From Atriophallophorus winterbourni (lineage: Eukaryota; Platyhelminthes; Trematoda; Plagiorchiida; Microphallidae): a DNA stretch of 64,000 bases. Position 1 is the first letter of the stretch. The number at the start of each line of letters is the position of its first letter. The notes under the pieces were generated by a model. The model was not told where the DNA came from, searched no databases, and was given only the letters and a program-made list of their open reading frames with translations. The stretch spans positions 1 to 64,000 of the forward strand of contig JACCGJ010005287.1 in the NCBI GenBank assembly GCA_013407085.1. The letters are read 5' to 3'. Of this stretch, positions 10,028 to 21,835 are shown piece after piece. The translations under genes and the position numbers were made by a program.

Positions 10028-11500
10028 GTGCTTCACGAATTATCGCGGATTAATTGTTCAATGCCGAAATCTCACCAACAAACACTGTCAAACCACTCAA
10101 CGGACAAAACCACCGTTATCGATCAACCGAAAAGCCCTATGCAACCCACAAACATGTGCGAGCGTGTCACGAGATCCACTGCCCGAACCGCGAAAAATAT
10201 CGATCCAGCTGTGACCGTTGGAAGTCTTCAGGCGACGGCGACACTGAATCGTGGTGACCACTGCATCAGGTGTTTAAATCCGGTAAGCGTTGAAACTATT
10301 TCAGTTAAATGTGCTTTCTGTGGGTTTCACCAACACGTGTCATGTGATGAGAATTTAACTGCTGAGTGTGTAAGGCTAGTGAACGATAATGACTATCCAT
10401 CTGTTTGTTAATTCTGTCATGCGTGTAGAAATTCAAATATAAATGGCCATCGCAAGAGTATACATTCATCTGTTGGAAAAGTGTCTAATACAATAGAGAG
10501 TAGACTGTCGCAACTGGAAGAGGAGCTTGCACGAGTGAAAAATGCTGTAGAGCCATTAATCAATCCTAAACCATGTAAACTGAACAAACGAATGCGCTCA
10601 ACTTTACCACCACCAAACCAATCTCTGGAAAAAGTTGAATTGTTGCAGCACAGCACCCAGCAGAGTTTTAAAAACGTCTTAAAGCCGAAACCGTTCACAT
10701 CGAAGGCCCCATTACCGAAAGTTGCCTCGAAAGGAATTTATCTTAGTGTTATCTGCACCAACGTGTCAAAGTCGAGTGAGACGTTATTGTCGAATAGACA
10801 CCAGAGTAATTTGGCTGAATGGTTGAAACTGTGCACTCGCATGAATCTCAAAGCGATCCACCCGGTTTCGTTGATTCGCTTGAGTCGTCCTCCCAAAGCG
10901 CTACACCAAGATAAACCGCGGTTGCTCAAGGTAGTAGTGCAAAATGAGAAGGATTTAGAAGATGTACTTCTGTCGACATACTTGCTACGGGACGGCATGG
11001 AAAATACATCTCGTGTATTTGTTGATGTGCTTTGGTCGGAGCGGGCAAAATCTCCACCGGAAGGTAACCAAAATAAAACAAACGATCGCAACAAGCGCAC
11101 CCTCATTCTCTTAAATGTCCCAGAAGATGCCACCGGTTCAGATACAAAGTGTAAATCCAACCACGACCTACAACAGTGGAGATTTATTAGTAATGCTATC
11201 CAAACCACCAATGTAACGGTTATCGATACGTTCCGAATCCCGAAGTCATCGAATTACGAAGGTAATGGTCCACGACCCCTTAAACTGACACTTTTGACCA
11301 CCACTATGGTGAACACCGTGCTTAACAACTGGAAACAGTATCGATACAAAGTTCCACGAGAGATCAAAATTGTCGGTAAACACCTGAAAACCTGCTCTAT
11401 CGTGGAAGTTGCCGGACCCGTTGGTAATGAGCACAGTGATGCCGGGACTCCTGCTCCAAAAAACGGATGTCGACCAACTCTATCGGAGTCGGTGATGTAA
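10028..11500 (+). CDS. CR1-type LINE ORF1 with PHD-type zinc finger (one stop)
   Basis: The first part (10028-10411) contains a C4HC3-like finger: 'HCIRCLN', 'KCAFCGFHQHVSC' and, just after an in-frame TAA at 10409-10411, 'FCHAC'. The second part (10481-11500, 339 codons) has a short coiled coil 'IESRLSQLEEELARVKNA' and then two regions that look like degenerate RRM-type folds ('RPRLLKVVVQNEKDLEDVL' and 'RPLKLTLLTTTMVNTVL'). CR1 elements with PHD fingers in ORF1 are described in the literature. The product would coat element RNA. The ORF ends with TAA at 11498-11500, overlapping ORF2 by 34 nt. It is unusually intact for this window; only the stop inside the finger breaks it. Confidence 0.82.
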
Positions 11501-11980
11501 TATACCCATTAACACGAGGCCCAACATCTTTGACACGTACTCAACTTACATGCTCAAATACTCATCATCCAACACTTTTATCAAGATCTATCATCAAATG
11601 TTTATACACCAACGCACAATGCTTGATAAATAAGTTACCCGAACTAATCGAGCTTCGTCAAAAATATTCACCACTCCTGATAGCCGTAACGGAAACTTGG
11701 TTTAATCAGCAATTAGTTGAGGAGGAAATTTCCATTCCAAACATGTTTCTTTTTCATCGTACTCGATTGGATCGTGGAGAGGAGGTGTTGCTATTTACTA
11801 CGATCAACACCTCACGTTCAGAGAAATCACGGATAATGATTTGATACTAGAGGATACACTTTGGTGTTCACTTGAATTAGCAACAGGTGAAAACTGTGTT
11901 GTTGGTGTGATTTACCGACCACCGTCAGCAGACGAAGCATACAATGCTAGTTTAATTGAGAAAACCCAGCTGGTTGTTTC
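11467..11980 (+). pseudogene. CR1 ORF2 start (endonuclease), cut by an insertion
   Basis: The ATG at 11467 lies inside ORF1. The frame reads 'IKCLYTNAQCLINKLPEL' and 'LIAVTETWFN', the APE-type endonuclease start. A frameshift occurs near 11780. The other frame continues 'DTLWCSLELATGENC' and 'GVIYRPPSADEAYNAS' to 11980, where sequence identity to CR1 ends and the RTE fragment begins. The RT half does not resume downstream. Confidence 0.85.
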
Positions 11981-12031
11981 CGTGAAATCGATAGGTGATC
12001 GATTTGATTGGCAGTAACACCATCAGGTGAT
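11981..12031 (-). repeat. 51-bp exact internal duplication (partner 12688-12738)
   Basis: The two 51-bp blocks are identical base for base (starting CGTGAAATCGATAGG) and in the same orientation. The upstream copy lies precisely at the junction with the CR1 ORF2. Confidence 0.92.
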
Positions 12032-13290
12032 CCATCGCTTTCTTTGCACCGATTCCTGACTGATAAGGTTACCTTCACCGTCCTTTATTATTTTGCCGTA
12101 AGGTATTTTCCTTCCTGATAAGGTTCTGGTAATGTTGTAGACGGGGTTCAGGTCTCTCTTTTCTGCTGAATTTTCCGCCTCCGTTGCCAGCATTTCATAG
12201 AACCGCCTCTTGTCACTTCTGGCACTTCGTTTCACGTCTTTATTTAGGGAGCCGTATTGTTCGATCAGTTGATTTTTTTCGCTTGGTGTCCTTACACCGG
12301 AGGATCTGTTGTTTCAGCTGCCTTCTCGAGTTGATCAGTGTCCAAGTCTCACTCGAGATCCACTCTTTGTCTTTCTTTACCCGTCTGCCAATTACGTGCT
12401 TACAAGTGTCTTACCAACAGTCTTTAGGAGCGGTCCAGTGTTCATTTATTGGGAGCTCAGGGGTTAAGTTCTTGAGCGATTCGAATCTGTTTTTCAGTGA
12501 GATTGAGAAAATCTCTCTTGTACGCTCTTCCCTTAGTTTCTGCGTGTGGTACTTTACACCAGACCAACTGCCGGTTCCGTAGAAAGCTCTCAAGTTGATT
12601 TTAATTTTGGCCATTACAAGGTAGTGGTCTGCAGCAATATCCGCACCTCGCTTTACGCGTGTATCAAGGAGACTATGTCTCCATTTTCGTGAAATCGATA
12701 GGTGATCGATTTGATTGGCAGTAACACCATCAGGTGATGTCCAGGTGGCCTTGTGGATGTTTCGGTGTTGAAAGATGCTGCCTCTGATGACCAGATCATT
12801 GAGCGCGCAAACATCTGCGAAAAGTTCACCGTTCTCATTCATTTCACCTAGGGCATGCGTACCCATCACAGATTCTCTCCCTGTGTTTTCTGGACCCAAT
12901 TTCGCGTTCATGTCACCCATCAAAATCTTGATATCTCGCTTGGGTGTCTTGTCTAAGACAGACCGCAGACGCACGTAAAATTCTTCTTTCGACTCAAGGC
13001 GAGCATTGTTTGTGGGCACATAACATTGAATTATCGTCACATTTCTCCCCTTGGAGTTAAATCTGGCTGTGATTATCCGTGAGTCAACGGGTTCCCATCC
13101 AATGAGAGCTCCTGGAGCTATTGGGGATAACATGATGGCGACGCCTTCCGAATGACTATGGTTCTCATCTTCATGACCTGAGTAAATAATCCGTTCCCCG
13201 GATGTCTTCGAATCACCTGGTAAATGAATGGAATGATTATGTGGTCGTGCATGAAGAGCACTCAATTCTCGCATCATTGATCGCGAGCGA
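11981..13290 (-). mobile_element. RTE-clade LINE fragment: endonuclease without RT
   Basis: On the minus strand 13277-12411 is an intact 288-codon endonuclease frame: 'SRIITARFNSKGRNVTIIQ', 'ILMGDMNAKLGPENTGRE', 'WTSPDGVTANQIDHLSIS' and 'RGADIAADHYLVMAKIK'. These are the APE-type catalytic blocks as seen in RTE elements such as SR2. After a stop at 12411 the linker continues in other frames (12235-12023, 'RFYEMLATEAENSAEK'). The sequence ends before any RT motif. The last 51 bp (11981-12031) is an exact second copy of the endonuclease segment 12688-12738. Loss of the 3' (RT) side is the opposite of normal LINE 5' truncation. Confidence 0.85.
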
Positions 13291-15060
13291 TTGAAGTAAT
13301 TTGGAATGTTGACATCATCATGTACAATAGAGTAAGCAAAGAGTTCAACAGAAAGGCAAAGATTTGTGCCATATACATATAAAATCTGCTTTTATAAAGG
13401 TACGAATACCAGTACTGTGACTTTCCTTGTGACATTAGGACGGCTTTCGTTTGAATATAAAATTTATCCGCTGGACCGTTGGAGCAAGAATGATACAATG
13501 TAGTCTGTTCCTAGAAACTTATGCAATTAACAGAAAACATGGATTGACATTGCAAGCCACAATCAGTAGTTAAGTAGATGGTACAACTTAATTGTTAATC
13601 CAGTTTTGCGGAAAAATATTTAGAGACAGTTTCCTCTGTGATATCGGTAATAGAAACAGGAATCTCTCAATGTGTATAACGGCAAATACAAGTAAAAAAA
13701 ATATGTGAAATCGCTGGATACAGCAATAGGGCTGCCTGAGTAAATGTGAAAATTTTGAAAACATCCGTGCTCTTAAAGGAAAAGATCCAGAGGTGCTCAT
13801 TGTATGGCACTGGACGTTAATAAATTGACACTGGTTGCATGATTTGGTCCACTGGAATATCTTTCTGCATATTTGGCCAAACTAATGGTCAATGAATAAA
13901 TTTCAGATGGCTCGAATACCAGGGTTGGATAAACCAAGGAACAGGTCAAATACCTGCCATCTGAGTGATGGAGGAATAACGGGACGTGAATCATTTGTTG
14001 AAAAGTAATAAAGTTTGGATTAATTTGAATCTAAGAGAGGAACGTGTTTGATACCGTCAAAACTATCAGGTAGAAACTTTTGTAGTTCATGGTATCTGGG
14101 TTGGACAAGTGCTAATTGCTCGAAATCAAGTATAGGCTGGTTAAATGATTGTATCAGCATTCGAAAATGTGGGTTAGCAACTGTATGAGACGATTCAGAC
14201 GATTCACCAAAACAGGTTTTGTGAAATCTTCACAGCAATAAAATTTTACCAACACTTCTATATTAAGGTGCTGAGCGTTTACCTAAGATTGACAAGCATC
14301 TTTTTGTGTCCATTCGTCTTTCGAGGTTTCGACGCCATGTTCAATATAAATCGATTTCATCCGTAAAACTCAACCCTAAGCCTTGAGCAAGAATTTGGCA
14401 ACATCGATATCTCAGATACGGGTTTCAATTAAATCACAATGCCGAGTGCCATACAATCATGGATATCATGTGTGATAAGATACTTTCACGTTGCCCACTT
14501 CTCCATAAAATGATGAAAATAGCAATTGCACTAAGTAACCAGTGTGTTTTCACAGGAAGCTCATTAAAAGTGGCAAATCAAGTGTAATGAAATGTATTGT
14601 AAAGAATTTGATGAAACTACAAACGAGTGAATTAAAATGAGAATCAACCACGCTCAGTATTCAAATTAGTCGGTATATTTATTAATGTAGATAAGTTGAA
14701 AGATGGGAAAATGAATAACAGTATTAATGATTGTCATTTGAAAAATCACCACATCGGCCGCAGACCCTAATCGTCCTTGGGGTCTTGTAATCTCGAATAG
14801 GTTTGTTACAAAGTCGTTCAGATCGTCAAACAGTTTCACTTGGTGTACTATTTTTGGAAGAAATTAGAAGTGTTGTGTTATGATTGCAAACGCAACCAGT
14901 GTTAGAAAGCAATTGACCTGAATTCTAGGATATGATTCGATATGCAAGACGCTTGTGCAACTTTCGCCTTCCAAATCAAGTATTTTCACCATTGTACTTC
15001 TGATCTTTTTCAATAAGATACCGGTATTTGGACGATAATCTTTCCCACGATAATATGATA
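13291..15060. other. No recognised gene or element
   Basis: AT-rich sequence with only short frames (70 codons or fewer). It may include the degraded 5' flank of the RTE fragment. Confidence 0.4.
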
Positions 15061-15071
15061 ATAAATTAAAA

Positions 15072-15075
<4 letters not shown>

Positions 15076-15120
<45 letters not shown>
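15076..15120. repeat. (TA)n microsatellite
   Basis: About 20 uninterrupted TA units. Confidence 0.95.
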
Positions 15121-15121
<1 letters not shown>

Positions 15122-15144
15122 TATTTAATGAACTTGATGTTTAA

Positions 15145-15696
15145 TTGATAACATTGTGCTTTAACACACCATTCATGTTAATGAAATCGCGATCTTTGAA
15201 AACTAATGCGCTGGAACTTGGATCCGCCGAAATATCAGGTATATATATATATATGTATACCTTATTAATCTACGACTCTATGCGCGCTCATCTCACTAAA
15301 ACTGTCAAAAGTCAAGTGAAGAAAACCAATTCGGAGCTGGCCATCATTCCTGGAGGATTGACCAAAGAACTCCAACCGCTAGATATTGAAGTCAATAGGG
15401 CGTTCAAGGCTAAATTGCGAGCCGCATGGGAGCAATGAATGACAGAAGGTGAGCACACATTTACCAAGACAGGTAGGCAACGCCGGGCTAGTTACGCCAC
15501 TGTCTGCCAATGGATCGTCGACGCCTGGGCTAAAGTATCGGTCTCTACTGTTGTACGAGCTTTCACTAAGGCTGGAATCATTGATGAACAGCCAAGCAAC
15601 AGCAATGAGACTGAATCGGATGATGACGAGAGGGATCCGGGCGTGCTTGATGCAGCTATCGCCCAACTGTTGAATTCTGACACCGAAGACGAGTAA
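15145..15696 (+). pseudogene. pogo/Tigger-like DDE transposase, C-terminal part
   Basis: The frame 15145-15438 reads 'LLIYDSMRAHLTKTVK' (the second catalytic Asp at about 15274) and 'ELAIIPGGLTKELQPLDI' before a TGA at 15436-15438. The same frame continues without a gap at 15439-15696: 'RRASYATVCQWIVDAW' and an acidic tail 'SDDDERDPGVLD'. Such sequences are typical of the catalytic and C-terminal region of pogo/Tigger (DDE_1) transposases and their POGK-like host relatives. The single stop sits where a Trp codon (TGG) is expected after 'AAWEQ'. The N-terminal DNA-binding domains and first catalytic Asp are absent; an AT microsatellite lies just upstream (15240-15256). It would have cut and pasted a DNA transposon. 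Confidence 0.8.
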
Positions 15697-15750
15697 TCTG
15701 ATGGATTCGTATAAGAGGAATGATTGAAATAGTTAGTATAACAGGTCGCA

Positions 15751-16450
15751 ATGAATCAAATTTTTTTCAACATAAGTGAATGTAAAATGGTAAAACTTGG
15801 CCGGCAATACGAGAATACATATAATCTTGGTCATAAAAACTTGACTTGGACTAGTGTTGATAAGGATCTCGGTATCTGGATTACTAATAACCTGAAATCG
15901 AATAGTAATTTCCAGAAAGTATTCAACAGAGTAAGCGGTATCTTGGGTGTGCTGAGAAGAATATTTGGATGGCTCTCTCCTAAAACGCTCCCCCAGATTA
16001 TAATTACTTACATCCATTCAACAATAGGGTACATAATCCCAGATTGAACACCGTGGCGGAGTAAAGACATTCGATTGCTGGATAAAGTCTACCACCGAGC
16101 GACGATGCTAGTTTATGGGATGCAGCTCATACTATACAAACAGCGAATGGCCATGCTGGAATCGACTGATTTTACACAAATAGAGTAAGGAGCGACATGA
16201 CCCTAACATGATATGCTGCGGATGGAAAATCACCCTCTCCGCAATTTGATAAAAGTCAGTTTCCATAAAAATACACGGAGCCATTCAAGTTGTCACTCAA
16301 GACTCGATCGTAGGCGTCATCTCTTCTCTGTGTGTATTGGTTCCTGTGGAATTCACTATGACAGGATATTTTGAGCTCTACCACGATCCGCGATTTCAAA
16401 TCGAAACTGGATGTTTATATCAAAAAGCACTCAGCTATCGGCCCTTTATA
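15751..16450 (+). pseudogene. CR1 LINE RT C-terminal fragment
   Basis: The frame 15751-16047 reads 'VDKDLGIWITNNLKSNSN' and 'LRRIFGWLSPKTLPQII'. After a stop it goes on 'LLDKVYHRATMLVYG', the conserved end of CR1 ORF2. The remainder to about 16450 is decayed 3' sequence. Confidence 0.8.
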
Positions 16451-16725
16451 TTGACTCATACGAACAGACACAAAGCAAAAACATCAATGGAATTTTGATT
16501 AAATCCTCTGTATTTTTTTTTATATGTCATCCAATGGTACATGTAAAGTAATTGCCTTTTTTCACGATGTAATATTGATTCTTGATTTATTGCGGAAAAA
16601 ATCTCGCTATACATGAAAATTGCTAAGCGGATTGGCAGAGCAGCTTTCATTCTGTCCTAATTAAACTCACGTGTCTGGAGCAATAAAAATTTGAATGTGA
16701 GGACAAAGATGATGGTATACAGCAC

Positions 16726-17031
16726 GTGCGTACTAAATGCTTCAGTGTATGGCAGTTAAACCGTGATCATCCACGCAAGACTCGAACGGAGGCTGAATGC
16801 TTTCCGTTTACGAAGCAAAAATATGTGAAAGCTCTTATCATTAAACCCGAGAGTTGGGAAGAACTTGTTCTAGAGCGCACACTTTGGAGGCATTGTGTAA
16901 AGCGTCGTCTGCAGGCTGGGGAGGAGCAGATACAGTTCTTGGCTGCTGAACGCAGTTCGCGTTGCCGGCATGCAACTGACGCTGATCGACCAAGTACTGT
17001 TACTCCCGAATCGGACTCTTTAGTCATTTGA
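16726..17031 (+). pseudogene. Possible LINE or transposon fragment
   Basis: A 101-codon frame contains 'LWRHCVKRRLQAGEEQIQ' and 'RCRHATDADRPSTVTPES'. This kind of wording reminds me of the C-terminal end of some LINE polyproteins, after which a short Cys/His finger often follows. After the stop the text 'KLCSIKNSCDCNVHQ' is compatible with such a finger. The identity is weak; it could also be an unrelated coding remnant. Confidence 0.35.
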
Positions 17032-17259
17032 AAGCTATGTAGCATAAAAAATTCATGCGATTGTAATGTACATCAATGGTCGCCATCAACCAAATTAGGC
17101 TACAATGGCAGAAAAGTGAATTGGTCCAATGCGCCACATAACACGCATCGGAACGCCCAGGAACGCAGATTTGCAAACATCATCCAATTAGTTTCCGGGG
17201 ATTTTCATTTCTGTTCAGGAGTCCATCACAGCTGATGTCTTGCGGAATCACCTTTTGAT

Positions 17260-18240
17260 CAATAAATTAATCTCCGAATCACTGGATGGATTAAGGAAAT
17301 AACGATCTTGCTTGTCAAACTTGCTGTAATAAGAAAAATCCCTGCCTGAGCTAGTAGATGCTGTTAAATTCGTGAACGTGATTTATATTGATTTCTTTTA
17401 AGCATTTGATCGTGTCAATCACGAATTGCTCTTATCAAAACTCCTACGCTACAGAGTAGAAGATAAACTTCATGCAGGTAATAAGAAGTGGTTTATATCT
17501 TTTGAGATGTATGCGCGAGTCATAACGGAGCTATCCGTGTCGATTCAAGTTGCTCCGGTGTCCAACAAGGATCCATCTTCGGACTTCTCTTGTTTCTAAT
17601 ATATAAAAACGACTTGCGTACTATAGTACAGTCGCAGGTGCTTATTCACGCTGATGATGCAAAGCTTTGACGCAAGATAAACTGCAAAGCCGACGCGCAG
17701 CCTGTCACGCGATATCGATATGATTTACGCCTGGTTCCTAGATAAAGAAATTACACTGCATGCGCTGGAAGCAATTTGTGTCTCCTTATAAAATCCCTAG
17801 GCTCGTTTAAGGCCAACATATTCTGCAAATTGATTTCAACCTACATCCGCCATCATATCGAATATGCCATACCGGCATGCATCCTTGGTTGGAAAAAGAC
17901 GGTCAGCTATTGGAAACTCAACAGCGCAGAGCGACAAAGCTCATCCTTGGACTTTCTAATTATCCATACGAAATGCGACTTAGAATATTGAAACCGCATT
18001 CAGCCCAATTCATTTGCACAATGCTTAACCAAGTAAATAATCCTTGCATCTATTTGTTACATCTTTTCCACAACACACATCTGCGTGGTCACAAATCTAA
18101 ACATTACCAACAGCATAGCATGTTGAACTGCCTCAAATACGCATTTTCCGTTCGCAGTATGTAATCGTAAAACAGCTTAACTACTCGTGTGGTATAATCT
18201 GTAACCATTGACACTGTTAAATCACTACTAGATGCCCATA
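17260..18240 (+). pseudogene. CR1 LINE RT fragment, heavily decayed
   Basis: About 17380-17450 encodes 'VIYIDFF' stop 'AFDRVNHELLLSKLL'. About 17530-17680 encodes 'GVQQGSIFGLLLFLIYKND' and 'IHADDAKL', which corresponds to the LFADD active site with F changed to H. About 17776-17990 encodes 'LISTYIRHHIEYAIPACI'. The order fits a CR1 RT with several frameshifts. Confidence 0.8.
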
Positions 18241-18784
18241 TGGAAAATATTGTTTTCACGTTTTACAATAATATTGAACAGTTTTTTTTATAACATTTTT
18301 GTGGCTTTTTTAAAGCAGAAGCTTTTTATCCGTAAATCGTCTATGAATGAATAAATTACCCCTCCAGAAAACATTATGATCTGTGCAACTGACACTTTAT
18401 AAGACTGCATTGACTGACGTGAACTCGAAATTCAACTGGCCATTTGTTTCTTCTCAAGATATTTTACTTATACAAAATACAACAACTTTGACATGGAATT
18501 GCTCTAAATTATCTATCTATTGAACATTTCGTCATACCATTTCGTCAACAATCAACATCAGTTTAATAAGGTACTGAACGCACACCATTGTCATATGAAT
18601 TTCGTGTGTAATTGATTACCTAGACTTCGCAGTAAGCCAAGTGGCTCAAAATTATTTATATATTTTGCACAAATATTCATTAAATTAAAGGAGCCGCAAA
18701 TCAACTATCAGTTCTTTTTTGATAAATATCATGAATGCCATTAATGCTGTTTTGAACCTTTTCACCGAGCTTCCAAATTATGCA

Positions 18785-19585
18785 CTAACCTATTATCATG
18801 CATCGATATGAATTTCATCACAATATTTTACTTGGTCGCACGGAAGAGAAAGAGCTGGGTGAGTGGATTAGCTGTAACTTGAAGTCTTCGCGACAGTGTT
18901 TTGTTGTATACAAAAAGTCATGCCAAAGCTTAGCATTGCTCAGAAGGATCTTCGGCAGTTTCACAAACCAGATACTCCCGCGGATAATTAACACCCATAT
19001 CAGACCAACAATGGAGTACGCTGTTTAAGCATGGTCCCCATGGTTACAGAAGGACATGACTTTGTTGCAACGCGTATACCATCGCGCTACAAAACTGGTG
19101 ACCGGGCTATATAACAGGCCATACGAGGAGAGGATTGCAACTGTAAACCTCTTTGACTTTTAGTACCATCGTCTCAAGGGTGACTTGATCCTGCTGTTCA
19201 ACATTCTTCATACAGTGGATCACCAAATTGAACACCTGTTTCATCGGCAAGATGCACGTGGTAGCAGATCGCTGGGCTACAAGTTAATTATTCCACACTC
19301 CAGATCAAATTGTCGAAGGTTTTTCTTTGCTGTCCGAGTTTGTTTTCTATGGAACTCTCTGCCCCCACATATCACTTGTTCATCAAACCTGAACTTGTCC
19401 AAGGCTGAACTTGACAAGTATATGCTGACTAAACCCAGCTTCGCACCTGAATACACGTGCTGACTTTCCATATTGATAAAACATTAGTGTTGTTTTTACG
19501 CATTCCCTATATTTCAAATTTGTGGTTACTGTTTATTATTTGCTTTTTGGACCATTATAACTTTGAATAACTTTAAATCATATTT
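18785..19585 (+). pseudogene. CR1 LINE 3' end (family A)
   Basis: 18798-19028 reads 'EEKELGEWISCNLKSSRQ' and 'LRRIFGSFTNQILPRI'. After a TAA the same frame continues through 'LLQRVYHRATKLVTGL'. 19185-19463 reads 'GYKLIIPHSRSNCRRFFF' and 'RVCFLWNSLPPHI', ending 'KPSFAPEYTC'. The 3' UTR ends 'GGACCATTATAACTTTGAAT'. The same family occurs at 22005-22535, 30850-31033 and within 31690-32830. Confidence 0.85.
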
Positions 19586-21590
19586 TCAGTTGTGATGTTG
19601 GTACGAATGTGCCCCGTCCGATTGTTTCGAAATCACTTCGATGTTTAGTGGCGTCAACCGTTTCTCCTGCACTGCAGCAGTCCAACCACACGGAAGTTAA
19701 CCTGCACGTTATTTCCAGTTAAAACGGAATACATTGTGCAAAAATCAACCAAATCATGCCTCATTCACTAACTCAACTAATACTTAATCACATGTTTTCC
19801 ACACCCTAGAAAAACACTCATTTTATTCTCGGCTAAATCTCATTTACTTTAAAACAATTGAAAAACTCAAACAAAATTACGTGTTCCATAATGCTCATTT
19901 GCATGCATTTTCATCACACACACCCCACGACCGGCTTCGTTCTGTTTACACTCATCAGGTTGGGACAGTAAGATTTTAATTGATTTCCAACAACATACAT
20001 TTATACACTCGCTATCTATTAGTTATGACCACAATCAACCACAGGAGGCGGAATGGTATATACGCATTGTTTCCATGATTAGTATCAAGGTTCGCTGCAT
20101 TGGATAGCGGAACCACCATTCGTGAATCATGATTCGCCTCCACCCTCTTACGAAACCTCACGGGTGTTCTGCTCTTCACAACACCTGGCTATCATTTACC
20201 ACCCTTGCAGCAATACCACAGTAGAGCGTTTTTATACATAGACAGAAGACACTCTATTATGAATTTCAATACACTGAATAATTTCAATAATTGAATAATA
20301 ATAATTACAATAATTTTAATAAAATGTTCATTATTCTAAATATATGCTTAACTGTCAAAAAATTTTGATTGCAGCTTAATTGATAAGATTATCGGTAATT
20401 ATATTCGGCCCTTATCATAGATCAAACCCTAACTATATTCATTTTGCCTAAATTCACAAATCGCTTGAAACTTTATAAATTGGGCACCACATATGCCAGG
20501 CAGATTCGCTAATATTTCATCATGGATTATGACGTAATTTTAAATATATGTTTCATCGACAGGTCAAAGTTTGCTAATGTTGAATTTAAAATCAATGCGA
20601 CATTTCGCAGCAGATGGATTATTACAACCGCACTTCACTTAACCCACCCGAAAAAGCAAAATGGATTTCGACAAACATACGACTTTCAACACTCTTGGTT
20701 GAAGAGTAATGGTTTTCATCTATTCAACTTATATTTTCCTCATGAATTAATATCATCTTTTTCTCTTTTCTTCCATGTACCAAAAGAAGGTATTTATTTT
20801 ACGAAAAACTGAACAAGGTCAAATATTCTACATTGAATTTTTCAATATAATTATTTCCCTATCCCCCATGCCTTTTATTTTTTTTTAAAATATTGAGCTG
20901 TGCAAAACAAATTACCCACGGTCATGCCTTTTCTGTTAGCACATCTTCTATATTCGTGTAGAGGTCAAAAACCTACTCGATGGTTGAATACGAATAAGAT
21001 ATCCAACAATTAAGATTGATGGTACAGAAAGCAAATCGCTATATAATACCATAGGATATATGTATGAAAGTTAAACAAATCGTTACTTTACTGTTTGCGT
21101 CCATGTGCGTCAAAGGAGGAGCAAATGTAATTCCAACTGAGACATGGAGGGAGGAAACCTCGACCCGAAATATATGTTTGTTTATATTTGTTTTTACAAG
21201 TATGTGCGTACGGAGTAATCACTATGGGATTTCAGTAAACTGGGGCCAACACAGTATTATTCAACCTAAACCATCGCAGCGTTTGCTGGCATATCATTTT
21301 TTCGATGAGAATCAATTTCTGGGGTAAGCTGTTCCACTATATGCATACACGGAATGCGTGAAATTTGCGACGACAGTTTAATAGGGAATATGTTGGTTTT
21401 AAATATTCAGGATGTGACTGCGGGTCGGGAGATTGGAACCAATTGTAAAATGGTGTATGAGTATGTGGGACCTCGTATGGATTATTCGGTATGTTATTAT
21501 TAGGTCAGCTCAGATGCGTCTCCGTTAGAGGGTGCACAATCCAAGTCTAGCCCGTCGCTTTTCAAAGGTTAGATTATGCTATGTAGTAAC
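19586..21590. other. No recognised gene; contains nested inverted repeats
   Basis: No long coding sequence. The 96-codon frame at 20522-20812 has no recognisable motif. 20044-20141 contains nested inverted repeats, described as a separate feature. Confidence 0.4.
20044..20141. repeat. Nested inverted repeats (hairpin-forming)
   Basis: GGAGGCGGAAT (20044-20054) faces ATTCGCCTCC (20132-20141) with one extra base. Inside, GGTTCGCT...AGCGGAACC forms a second stem around a 9-base loop (about 20089-20114). GAATCATGATTC (20124-20135) is a 12-bp palindrome. This could be a MITE or Helitron remnant. Confidence 0.5.
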
Positions 21591-21599
21591 CATTTTGGT

Positions 21600-21835
21600 T
21601 GCTTAATGATAAATCCTATTGATGAGCGAAATGTCTTTTTCCATCCATGATGCCCAAACTTGAACTGTACAGTCAATAACTGGATGTATGTAGATATTGA
21701 GTTCATTTGACATTGAGTGAGGTGGGAAACGTCCGAAAATTCGTCTGAGTAAGCCTAGTACACTGCATGCACGCTTGTAGATGGCCGAGATCTTTCTGCG
21801 ATATACTCCATTCAAGCGTGTGACTACCAAGTATG
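21600..21835 (-). pseudogene. CR1 LINE RT C-terminal fragment
   Basis: The minus-strand frame 21830-21603 reads 'YKRACSVLGLLRRIFGRF' and 'IHPVIDCTVQVWASWMEK', the region after the RT core. Confidence 0.78.

Noticed and set aside
10417..11211. Minus-strand frames of 93 and 157 codons
   Set aside because: Shadows of the CR1 ORF1 on the opposite strand.
15240..15256. AT microsatellite considered as part of an intron in the transposase
   Set aside because: No paired donor and acceptor; the frame reads through it.
20522..20812. 96-codon plus-strand frame
   Set aside because: AT-rich, no motif, no start context; likely chance.
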